A DNA stretch of 38,710 nucleotides, from the NCBI GenBank assembly GCA_944386525.1, contig CALXBL010000009.1, forward strand, positions 1 through 38,710, in the 5' to 3' direction. Positions within the stretch are counted from its first letter, which is position 1. Each line of letters opens with the position of its first letter. The DNA comes from an uncultured Ruminococcus sp. GTDB lineage: Bacteria > Bacillota > Clostridia > Oscillospirales > Ruminococcaceae. This document shows positions 16,133 through 23,694 of the stretch, one piece after another. The notes under the pieces were generated by a model. It ran no database searches. It was not told the DNA's origin and worked only from the letters and a program-made list of their open reading frames with translations. A program made the translations under genes and the position numbers.

Positions 16133-17059
16133 TTATCTGCCCAGCAGCTTTGCTGCTTCTGTCATCATATCCTCGATAATGTCCTTGCATGGACGAATAT
16201 CGTTTACCATACCTGCTATAAGTCCGCAGAGGAATGATCCCTCCTCGACGTTGCCGTCAACTGCTGCCTTGCGGAGAGAGCCTACCGTGAGAGCCTCGAA
16301 ATCCTCAGGCGGAGCTGCATTCTTCTCCATCTCCTGAAGCTTCTTTGTATACTTTGTCTTTATGCTTCTGCATGGACTGCCAGAATAGAAACCTGTTATC
16401 TGATTGTCGGTATCCTTTGCTTTTAATACCAGATTCTTGTAGTTCTCGTGTATCTGGCACTCCTCGGAGGCAAGAAAACGTGTACCTATCTGTACACCCT
16501 CTGCACCCAGCATGAAGGACGCTGCAACGCCTCTGCCGTCGGCAATGCCGCCTGCTGCGATAACGGGAATCTCAACTGCGTCAACTACCTGAGGCACAAG
16601 ACACATTGTAGTATTCATACCGATATGTCCTCCGGATTCCGTTCCCTCTGCAATAACAGCGTCGGCACCGGAACGCTCCATACGCTTTGCAAGCGCTACC
16701 GACGGAACTACCGGGATAACCTTGATGCCGGCAGCCTTCCATGCTTCCATATACTTTCCGGGATTGCCTGCGCCTGTTGTTATCATAGGCACCTTTTCTT
16801 CGATTACGAGCTGTGCCAGCTCCTCAGCGTTGGGGCTCATGAGCATGATGTTCACGCCGAATGGCTTGTCCCCTACCTTTGATTTGCAGATGCGGATCTG
16901 CTCACGAAGATAGTCGATAGGTGCGCTGCCGCCTGCGATGATTCCGCAGCCGCCTGCGTTTGTAACTGCTGCTGCAAGTGTACTTTCTGCAACCCATGCC
17001 ATACCGCCCTGAAGCAGAGGATATTTACATCCCAGCAGCTCTGTGATTCTTGTTTTCAT
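16133..17059 (-). CDS. fabK: Enoyl-ACP reductase FabK (FMN-dependent)
   Basis: 308 residues of the nitronate monooxygenase-like TIM-barrel family. It begins with ITELLGCKYPLLQGGMAWV; EGTESGGHIG and AAGGIADGRGVAASFMLGAEGVQ-type flavin-binding blocks follow. It performs the last reduction of each cycle with FMN. FabK is the triclosan-insensitive alternative to FabI, and no FabI is in the window. The GAAAGGA site precedes the ATG. The fatty-acid operon context separates it from true nitronate monooxygenases. Confidence 0.93.
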   Translation of the reverse strand: MKTRITELLGCKYPLLQGGMAWVAESTLAAAVTNAGGCGIIAGGSAPIDYLREQIRICKSKVGDKPFGVNIMLMSPNAEELAQLVIEEKVPMITTGAGNPGKYMEAWKAAGIKVIPVVPSVALAKRMERSGADAVIAEGTESGGHIGMNTTMCLVPQVVDAVEIPVIAAGGIADGRGVAASFMLGAEGVQIGTRFLASEECQIHENYKNLVLKAKDTDNQITGFYSGSPCRSIKTKYTKKLQEMEKNAAPPEDFEALTVGSLRKAAVDGNVEEGSFLCGLIAGMVNDIRPCKDIIEDMMTEAAKLLGR

Positions 17060-17108
17060 AATGTTTTTCCTTTCGTGAATCTATTTTGATTTGTTTACGG
17101 ACTATTTA

Positions 17109-18110
17109 TCAATATTGAAGAATTGCCGCAGCGTAAGTGAGACCTGCACCAAAACCTACCAAACATATCTTGTCGCCTCTCTTTATCTCGCCGGAGCGTA
17201 CCGCCTCGTCGAGAGCTATCGGGATAGATGCGCTTGATGTATTTCCGTGATTCTTGATATTTATAACAGCTTTCTCCATAGAGAGCTTCATATTCTTCAT
17301 AGCTGTTTCGATAATGCGGATATTTGCCTGATGCGGGATTATCTTGTCGAGGCTGCCAAGCGTCATACCTATCTTTTCAGCGGCAGCCTTTGCAGCTTTG
17401 GGCATTGCCTGCGTTGCAAAGCGGTATACTTCCTTGCCGTCCTGTGTGAGACAGTGACCATATCTGCCCGACTTCTTTTCTTCAATGTCCTTCCATTTTT
17501 CGGCATCCTCCTCAAACGGCGGATCAAACTCTGTGTGCTTTGCGTAAAGATATTTTGCGCCTGTTCCGTCTGCGCCAAGATGACTTGAATAGAGAGCGTT
17601 TTCATCATACTCCACCACGGCAGCTGCTGCGCCGTCGCCAAAGAGGATACATGAGGAGCGATCTTCATAGTTAGTTATCTTTGAAAGCTGTTCGTTTGCC
17701 ACCACAAGAGCGTACTTTGCGCCACTTTCGGTCTTGAGATAGCGGTGTGCAATATCCATGGCATATACAAATCCGGCACACGCTGCTCCAAGGTCGAAGC
17801 AGGCTGCATTTACAGCGCCTGTTTCACGCTGGATAATGCAGGCTGTTGCGGGTGTATGGTAATCATGAGTAACAGAGGTGTCGATAACAAGACTGATGTC
17901 AGAAGGATCTATGCCGGCCGCTTCAATGGCAGCCTTTGCAGACTGTGCACCCATATACCATGTAGGCTCCCCGGTTGAGATATGCCTGGAGCTTATTCCG
18001 GTACGTGTACGAATCCATTCATCATTCGTCTCTATGAATGCCTTATAATCATCGTTTGTCATTATCTTCTCTGGCACATAGCTGCCGGTACCTAAAATGT
18101 GAAGGCCCAT
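17109..18110 (-). CDS. fabH: 3-oxoacyl-ACP synthase III (FabH)
   Basis: 333 residues. It starts fatty-acid synthesis by condensing acetyl-CoA or a branched primer with malonyl-ACP. Catalytic residues are visible as Cys in LGAACAGFVYA, His in IIPHQANIR and Asn in NHGNTSSASIP. A GGAGGAA site precedes the ATG. It is the first gene of the operon and has a promoter about 104 bp upstream, leaving a leader of about 97 nt. No MarR-type FabT or FapR regulator gene is adjacent, although one is often found at this spot in Firmicutes. Confidence 0.97.
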   Translation of the reverse strand: MGLHILGTGSYVPEKIMTNDDYKAFIETNDEWIRTRTGISSRHISTGEPTWYMGAQSAKAAIEAAGIDPSDISLVIDTSVTHDYHTPATACIIQRETGAVNAACFDLGAACAGFVYAMDIAHRYLKTESGAKYALVVANEQLSKITNYEDRSSCILFGDGAAAAVVEYDENALYSSHLGADGTGAKYLYAKHTEFDPPFEEDAEKWKDIEEKKSGRYGHCLTQDGKEVYRFATQAMPKAAKAAAEKIGMTLGSLDKIIPHQANIRIIETAMKNMKLSMEKAVINIKNHGNTSSASIPIALDEAVRSGEIKRGDKICLVGFGAGLTYAAAILQY

Positions 18111-18193
18111 GGAAAAATTCCTCCGTTCCTATTGTGTTTATTTGAATTTTATGATATGATTAGAGAAGCAGAGCTTTTACAGGGCTTTACTGC

Positions 18194-18327
18194 TGCAAAT
18201 CAAACACTCTTACATTATACAATATTTCGCACGATTTTGCAATGACTAATCCCTATTTTTTCAGGGAATTTTCACTGTTTCCTATTTGTTGCACAAATTC
18301 CCTGCAAATTCGCTGACTTCATTTGCA
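18194..18327. repeat. Cluster of inverted repeats in the fabH-fabD divergent region
   Basis: TGCAAAT occurs at 18194-18200, just after the fabH transcription start, and at 18303-18309, and in inverted form ATTTGCA at 18321-18327 (11 bp from the second copy). ATTTGT-TGC-ACAAAT (18284-18298) is a perfect palindrome. AGGGAATTT (18263-18271) and AAATTCCCT (18295-18303) form a 9-bp inverted repeat. TCCCT / AGGGA (18250-18254 and 18263-18267) is a competing hairpin. They may be operators for both transcription units or RNA structure before fabD. Confidence 0.5.
18214..18242 (-). promoter_or_regulatory. Sigma-A type promoter of the fabH operon
   Basis: On the minus strand TTGCAA (18242-18237) and a perfect TATAAT (18219-18214) are separated by 17 bp. 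Transcription should start near 18207. Confidence 0.85.
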
Positions 18328-18364
18328 TAAATCGCCGATAACTTCAGAAAGGACATGATCTTTT

Positions 18365-19273
18365 ATGACAATTTCTCTCTTTTCTGGTCAGGGCTCCCAA
18401 TATACAGGAATGGGTCTTGATCTGGCGGCGACTGATCCGTCACTTGACTATATCTATGAAACAGCGTCAAAGGTTCTTGAATTCAACCTGAAAAAAATAA
18501 TTGCTGAGTCAGACGCTGAAACTCTCTCTCGTACTATCTACGCACAGCCTGCCATTATGGCTACATCTCTCGTATGCCTTGAGGCTGCCAAGAAAAAAGG
18601 CTTTGCCTACGACGGTGTTGCAGGTCACTCTCTGGGTGAATATGCTGCCATGGTGGCCTCCGGTATGCTCTCACTGGAAGACGGCTTTAAAGTGATCAAG
18701 GCTCGTGCTGAGGCTATGGATAAGGCCGCTCAGAATGCTGAGGGTGCAATGTGCGCTATCCTCAAGATGTCGGCTGAGGACGTTGAAAAGCTCTGTCAGG
18801 AAACTGAGGGCTATGTAGTTCCGGCAAACTATAACTCCACTATCCAGACTGTTATTGCCGGCGAAAAGGCTGCTGTTGCTGCTGCGGCTGAGGCTGCTGC
18901 TGCTAAAAAGGCACGAGCTGTTCCGCTGGCTGTTGCAAGCGCATTCCACACAAAGCTTATGCAGCCTGCTGCTGATGAGTTCTATGCGGCTGTAAAGGAC
19001 GTTAAATTCTCTGCTCCATGCTGCAAGTTCTTCTCAAACGTGCTTGGTGCTGAACTTACTGATTTCTCTGATATGCCCTCTCTGCTGGCTAAACACATAG
19101 TTTCTCCGGTAAGATTTACTGCTGAGCTGGCTGAAATGCAGGCTCAGGGAGCTGATACATTTATTGAGTTTGGTCCTAAGAATGTCCTCACAGGTCTCGT
19201 TAAAAAGACTCTCAAGGACGTTACTGCAAAAAACTGCGAAAACTGCGCAACTCTTGAAGAGGTGACTGCATAA
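18365..19273 (+). CDS. fabD: Malonyl-CoA:ACP transacylase
   Basis: 302 residues. FSGQGSQYTGMG is the N-terminal motif, GHSLGEYAA carries the catalytic Ser and AFHTKLM the catalytic His. It transfers malonyl from CoA to ACP and is the only core step missing from the neighbouring operon. An Ala-rich stretch (about residues 157-182) is present in the small ferredoxin-like subdomain. AAAGGA lies about 11 nt before the ATG. It diverges from fabH across 254 bp and heads an operon with aroE (1-bp overlap), aroK and an amidohydrolase. In most Clostridia fabD is inside the fab operon, so it appears to have been moved or separated here. Confidence 0.96.
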   Translation: MTISLFSGQGSQYTGMGLDLAATDPSLDYIYETASKVLEFNLKKIIAESDAETLSRTIYAQPAIMATSLVCLEAAKKKGFAYDGVAGHSLGEYAAMVASGMLSLEDGFKVIKARAEAMDKAAQNAEGAMCAILKMSAEDVEKLCQETEGYVVPANYNSTIQTVIAGEKAAVAAAAEAAAAKKARAVPLAVASAFHTKLMQPAADEFYAAVKDVKFSAPCCKFFSNVLGAELTDFSDMPSLLAKHIVSPVRFTAELAEMQAQGADTFIEFGPKNVLTGLVKKTLKDVTAKNCENCATLEEVTA

Positions 19274-20127
19274 TGGATAAATATACCCTCATAGGATATC
19301 CGCTGGGACACTCCATGTCACCTATGATACACGATCGGCTTTTCGCCATGAAAGGCAGAAAGGCGTCATACAGCCTGACTGAAATTGCTCCCGAGGAGCT
19401 GGCAAACAAAGCTCAGTCTCTCAAAGAATACAGAGGTCTCAATGTGACTATCCCTCACAAGCAGACAGTTATACCCTTTCTCGATGAGATCGGCGAATCT
19501 GCTAAACGTTACAATTCTGTAAACTGTATCGTAAACAAAAACGGAAAACTTATCGGCTATAATACTGACTGCGACGGATTTGTCCGCTCAGTAGAAAAAT
19601 ATCCCATGGATGGCAAGGTGCTGCTGGTAGGCTGCGGCGGCGTTGGCAGAATGATGGCTGTTGAGGCTGTGCTCCACGGTGCTGAACTGACTATCGGCAT
19701 TATCCCATGCGATACCGAAAGAGCCGCTGCTCTCACCGAGGAGATACTCGCCATGAAGCCCGATGCCAAAATACGCACAGCTCTCACCGCTGACCTTGAT
19801 GAAAGCTTTGATGTTATCCTCAACGCATCTCCTGTGGGAATGTATCCAAAGACAGAGGCCTGCCCCGTAAGCGACACTCTCATTGAAAAGTGCGGTTATG
19901 TATTCGATGTTGTATATAATCCCGTTGAAACTACACTTATGAAAAAGGCAAGAGCTCTTGGTAAGCCCGCTGTCGGCGGAAGCGCTATGCTGGTGCTCCA
20001 GGCAGTAAAAGCTCATGAGCTTTGGGACGGTGACTTCTACACCGATGAACAAATACAGTCCATCATAGACGAGATGGAAGCTCAGATAAAGGAGCAGTTC
20101 CCCATAGACGGAGGTGCTGAAAAGTGA
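19273..20127 (+). CDS. aroE: Shikimate dehydrogenase
   Basis: 284 residues. YPLGHSMSP binds shikimate, NVTIPHK carries the catalytic Lys, NTDCDGF contains the Asp of the active site and GCGGVGRM is the NADPH-binding loop. It reduces 3-dehydroshikimate to shikimate for aromatic amino acids. The start overlaps the fabD stop by one base, and the end overlaps aroK by four bases, which implies translational coupling along the operon. Confidence 0.96.
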   Translation: MDKYTLIGYPLGHSMSPMIHDRLFAMKGRKASYSLTEIAPEELANKAQSLKEYRGLNVTIPHKQTVIPFLDEIGESAKRYNSVNCIVNKNGKLIGYNTDCDGFVRSVEKYPMDGKVLLVGCGGVGRMMAVEAVLHGAELTIGIIPCDTERAAALTEEILAMKPDAKIRTALTADLDESFDVILNASPVGMYPKTEACPVSDTLIEKCGYVFDVVYNPVETTLMKKARALGKPAVGGSAMLVLQAVKAHELWDGDFYTDEQIQSIIDEMEAQIKEQFPIDGGAEK

Positions 20128-20627
20128 CCATTTTCCTCTGCGGATTTATGGGCTGCGGCAAATCCGCCATGGGAAGGGTTTTAGCACGCAGACTCAAGCT
20201 TCCGCTTATCGATACGGATGAAGCTATCGTTGAGCAGGAGGGTATGAGCATACCCGATATTTTTAAGAAAAAGGGTGAGCCATACTTCCGCCGTATTGAG
20301 GCCGAGACTGTTCAGTCCCTTTGCAGCCGTGATGCTATAGTATCCTGCGGCGGCGGCGCAATGCTCAATCCGAACACTGCGGCGGCTGCTAAAAAAGCTG
20401 GCGCTTATATCGTACTCATCGACCAGACATTCGACGTTTGCTACCAGCGTATAAAGGACGATACAAACCGTCCCATCGTTCAGCAGAATACAAAGGAACA
20501 GCTCCGCAAGATATTCAATGACAGAGCTGTTATATACAGAAAGCACTCTACCGTTATCCTGCCGCCTGAGGATACTCCCGGCGCAACGGCAGACGCTCTT
20601 ATAAAAGCACTGGAACTGAAAGACTAA
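20124..20627 (+). CDS. aroK: Shikimate kinase
   Basis: 167 residues from a GTG start at 20124. The P-loop GFMGCGKSAMG, shikimate-binding DTDEAI and CGGGAML, and the lid region with RPIV are all present. It makes shikimate 3-phosphate, the step after AroE. GGAGG at 20110-20114 is well placed, and the GTGA overlap with aroE is a classic coupled start. Other shikimate genes are not in the window. Confidence 0.95.
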   Translation: MTIFLCGFMGCGKSAMGRVLARRLKLPLIDTDEAIVEQEGMSIPDIFKKKGEPYFRRIEAETVQSLCSRDAIVSCGGGAMLNPNTAAAAKKAGAYIVLIDQTFDVCYQRIKDDTNRPIVQQNTKEQLRKIFNDRAVIYRKHSTVILPPEDTPGATADALIKALELKD

Positions 20628-20650
20628 ATAACTACAAAACAGGAGTTATA

Positions 20651-21802
20651 ATGAAAATATATAATGGTAAGATCTACACCATGACGAACAAAGGCGTTAT
20701 TGAAAACGGCTTTGTAACTGTGGAAAACGGAAAGATAACCAATGTGCAGGAAGGTAAGCCCGACTGCATCTCACCTGAGGATATAAACGCCGGCGGAAGT
20801 ATCATTATGCCCGGCTTTATCGACGCTCACACCCACTTGGGTATACTTGAAAACGGACTTGACTTCGAGGGCGATGACTGCAACGAGGCTTCTGACCCTT
20901 TCACTCCGCATATGCGTGCCATTGACGGCGTGAATGCAATGGACTTCTGCTTTGAAGAGGCTGTTAAGGGCGGTGTTACTGCTGTTATGATATCTCCGGG
21001 AAGCGCCAACGCCTGCGGCGGCTCCATGGTTGTTATGAAGACAAACGGCATCTGTGCCGATGATATGGCAGTGGCGTCTACGGGAATGAAGTTTGCGCTG
21101 GGCGAAAATCCTAAGAATGTCTACAACGGACGTGACGAAGCTCCAAAGACAAGAATGGCTACTGCTGCGCTCATACGTGAGGGACTTTATAAAGCTAAGC
21201 GTTACCTATCAGACTGCGAGGCTGCTGAGGAAGACAGCGAACTGCCAGACTACGACGCAAAATGTGAGGCTCTTATACCTCTTTTAAAAGGCGATATCAA
21301 AGCGCACTTCCACTGTCACCGTGCAGACGACATCTGTACGGCTATCAGAATAGCAGACGAATTCCATCTGGACGCTGTTATAGTCCACGGAACTGAAGCG
21401 CACCTTATACCCGATATCGTGAAAAAAGCAGATATACCCGTGATATGCGGCCCTATACTCTGCGACAGATGTAAACCGGAGATGAAAAATCTCACCATCA
21501 GCTCACCTGCTTTACTCCAAAAGCACGGCGTTAAAATTGCAATCTGCACTGACCATACTGTCATTCCAATACAGTATCTCTCCGCAACAGCGGCACTTGC
21601 TGTGAAGGGCGGATTGGACGAGATGGACGCTCTCTTCAGCATCACAAAAGGTGCTGCGGAAATACTGGGTGTTCAGGACAGGATAGGCTCTATACAGGCA
21701 GGTATGGACGCCGATATCCAGCTATATAAAAAAGACCCTCTCGACCTGCGGGAGGATCCATGGCTCGTTATGATAAACGGTCAGGTACAGGTGAATTGCT
21801 GA
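20651..21802 (+). CDS. Amidohydrolase family protein (imidazolonepropionase-like)
   Basis: 383 residues, metal-dependent hydrolase fold. The N-terminal beta-sandwich strand (MKIYNGKIYTM) leads to PGFIDAHTH with metal ligands His60 and His62. Further candidate ligands are His221/His223, His246 (VHGTEAH) and Asp301 (CTDHTV). A C-terminal GSIQAGMDADIQLY block matches the group. The family is broad and the substrate cannot be told from sequence; the closest general description is an imidazolonepropionase-related amidohydrolase. An AGGAG site precedes the ATG, 23 bp after aroK. It ends the fabD operon before a strong terminator. Confidence 0.85.
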   Translation: MKIYNGKIYTMTNKGVIENGFVTVENGKITNVQEGKPDCISPEDINAGGSIIMPGFIDAHTHLGILENGLDFEGDDCNEASDPFTPHMRAIDGVNAMDFCFEEAVKGGVTAVMISPGSANACGGSMVVMKTNGICADDMAVASTGMKFALGENPKNVYNGRDEAPKTRMATAALIREGLYKAKRYLSDCEAAEEDSELPDYDAKCEALIPLLKGDIKAHFHCHRADDICTAIRIADEFHLDAVIVHGTEAHLIPDIVKKADIPVICGPILCDRCKPEMKNLTISSPALLQKHGVKIAICTDHTVIPIQYLSATAALAVKGGLDEMDALFSITKGAAEILGVQDRIGSIQAGMDADIQLYKKDPLDLREDPWLVMINGQVQVNC

Positions 21803-21827
21803 CCCTGACAAAATCACGAATAAAGCA

Positions 21828-21860
21828 AAATGGCAGTCCTAACGGACTGCCATTTCTGTT
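21828..21860. terminator. Bidirectional terminator between the amidohydrolase gene and the ABC module
   Basis: A perfect 12-bp stem, AAATGGCAGTCC / GGACTGCCATTT, with a TAAC loop (21840-21843). Both outgoing sides are T-rich, so it can end the plus-strand fabD operon and the minus-strand ABC operon. Confidence 0.85.
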
Positions 21861-22132
21861 TATTGTCTTTCAAGCCATGCGTTAGCCAGATCAAGCGCAT
21901 CAAAAAGGCTGGTTCGTTCGGAGGTCTTTACTATAGCCTCCATGGGATTCAGCTTTTCATCAGTAGAGATCTTGTAGACCTTGATCTTATCTGCAACATC
22001 AAGGCTTCCCTGCTTTGTCTTATGCACTATCTGAAGCTGTGTTACATAAGGGTCGGACATATAACCGTAATAGATACAATTCCCACTGCGTACCAGTGGA
22101 TAACCCTTATACATGAAATATTCCTGCTGCAT
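21860..22132 (-). CDS. Small uncharacterised protein at the end of the Gld-like ABC operon
   Basis: 90 residues, no signal peptide or membrane helix, so probably cytosolic. I do not recognise a named domain. It begins MQQEYFMYKGYPLVRSGN, continues with tyrosine-rich YYGYMSDPYV and an ADKIKVYKIS strand, and ends with a likely amphipathic helix (LFDALDLANAWLER). The frame opens at 22141, but the AAAGGA site abuts that ATG; the ATG at 22132 is 9 nt from the site and preferred. It follows the DUF4340 gene by 39 bp with no terminator between them and shares the terminator at 21828, so it is probably the fifth gene of the module. Function unknown. Confidence 0.7.
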   Translation of the reverse strand: MQQEYFMYKGYPLVRSGNCIYYGYMSDPYVTQLQIVHKTKQGSLDVADKIKVYKISTDEKLNPMEAIVKTSERTSLFDALDLANAWLERQ

Positions 22133-22171
22133 ATTGACCATCCTTTCTAATTCTCCGGCTTGTTTTTAAGT

Positions 22172-23668
22172 TTAACTCCATGTCTGCACGAAGTCTTCGT
22201 CTGTATCGAAAAGCTCCATGTTCTTCTTGAATGCATCTATGAATGAAGCACGGCAAGTAAAGCTTGATTCACCGTTTATAGTTATAAGACAGTTAAAGTC
22301 ATCCTGACGATAGAAGCAGATCTCCTGCTCCTTGCTGCCGTTCTTTGTGCGGAAGTAGAGAGTTGCCTCCGGTTCTCCGTTTGGTACGCCGTTAAGCTCA
22401 ACACCCTCGGCTGTTGTCTTCAGCAGGAACGTATAAAGCAGACGGAATCGTTCAGTTTCAACTGTTTCTCCATTGAGCTTTACAACTGCTGTATCTGCAT
22501 CATCACCCTCGATGGTGAAGTTCATGTCCTCCATACCATCAGCCTTCATTGAAAGCTCGCCAAGATCCCATACATATGTTGCAATAACAAGGCTGGATGC
22601 TATGTCCGTCGGCTCAACAGTCGCCCAGAGGCAATCTCCCTCTGCCATTGCATATATAACGTCAACTCCCTTAAGCATTACCGGATAATATGCCTCGTCA
22701 GAGCCGGTTTCATCATCATGCTCAACAAAACGGTCCCCTATAACAAGTGTGTAAACATTGCCGTCGTCACAGTCCATGACCACCTCGCCGAATGGCTCAT
22801 CAAGACCATACTGCGCCTTGTCGCTGTCCTCGGGATGAATCTTCAGTATACTGGAGGCCTTAGCCCCGAAAATCCCCGTTATCAAGTCGGAGGAACGCTC
22901 CACACTCAAATATGCCGGAATAGGTTCTGTCATCTCATGAGATGCCGCCGTACCGCCAAGGCTGTCGTCATCGTCAGCGTAGTCCATATATGAGAGAACA
23001 ATATCCTGCTCCATGTCCTCACGTTCTACTGTAAGTGAATTTACTATGGGATACTCATCCTCAGCTGGTGCTTCAAGCATTGTAAGAGACATGAAATCCT
23101 CTGCTGCCTTGCTGTAATTCGCCACAAGCGAGGTCATTACTGAATATACAGTATCATCACCCTCAACTGCAAAATAACTGTTTTCTCCGTCGGCCACTGA
23201 GTTTCCTGCACGGAATGCAAATGTGCTGCCGTCGTCAAAGGTGAGGACTCCCTTTGGAGCGTCCTCCCCCAGACCGTATTTTTCCATATCATCGCAGTCC
23301 TCGGCAACTATTGACGTTGCTGAAAGTCCGGCGATATTGTTTGCAAGAGTGCTTGCCAGTGATGCATCTGTAGGCACATCCTCCCAGCCCTCGACTGCGA
23401 ATACCGTATCTGTTCCGGCTTCTTCGTCAGCCTTTGCCGTGCGGATGATAGTGTAGCTTCCTGTGCTGTTTGTTACGTCAACGGAGACCACATCGTCCTT
23501 TGTCTGTGTGGAAAGCACCAGATCTTCCGCATTTGCTGTAGTAGTAGACGCTGCCTCAGACTGGCTGCTTTCTTCCTTATCCTGCTTATTTGAAACAACT
23601 ACAACTGCACCGGCAAGTCCTGCTATCAAAACAACGCCGCCTATCAGTCCCAGTATTTTCTTGTTCAT
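22172..23668 (-). CDS. DUF4340 domain-containing membrane-anchored protein
   Basis: 498 residues from the chosen start. A short basic tip and hydrophobic helix (about residues 3-25, LGLIGGVVLIAGLAGAVVVV) anchor it. A low-complexity Ser/Ala/Thr segment follows and then repeated DUF4340-type modules rich in acidic residues, for example YGLGEDAP and YGLDEPFGEV. The frame extends to 23773, but that upstream part is a Cys/Arg-rich read of the GldG gene end; the ATG at 23668 has a GAAAGGG site and begins the anchor. In many bacteria DUF4340 proteins follow Gld-type ABC genes, as here. The proteins are presumed extracytoplasmic partners of the transporter; the substrate is unknown. Confidence 0.85.
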   Translation of the reverse strand: MNKKILGLIGGVVLIAGLAGAVVVVSNKQDKEESSQSEAASTTTANAEDLVLSTQTKDDVVSVDVTNSTGSYTIIRTAKADEEAGTDTVFAVEGWEDVPTDASLASTLANNIAGLSATSIVAEDCDDMEKYGLGEDAPKGVLTFDDGSTFAFRAGNSVADGENSYFAVEGDDTVYSVMTSLVANYSKAAEDFMSLTMLEAPAEDEYPIVNSLTVEREDMEQDIVLSYMDYADDDDSLGGTAASHEMTEPIPAYLSVERSSDLITGIFGAKASSILKIHPEDSDKAQYGLDEPFGEVVMDCDDGNVYTLVIGDRFVEHDDETGSDEAYYPVMLKGVDVIYAMAEGDCLWATVEPTDIASSLVIATYVWDLGELSMKADGMEDMNFTIEGDDADTAVVKLNGETVETERFRLLYTFLLKTTAEGVELNGVPNGEPEATLYFRTKNGSKEQEICFYRQDDFNCLITINGESSFTCRASFIDAFKKNMELFDTDEDFVQTWS

Positions 23669-23694
23669 AGGAAAACCCTTTCTTTCTTCCTGCC

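Noticed and set aside
18111..18213. A riboswitch in the fabH leader
   Set aside because: The leader of about 97 nt shows only weak pairing and no recognised aptamer or terminator.
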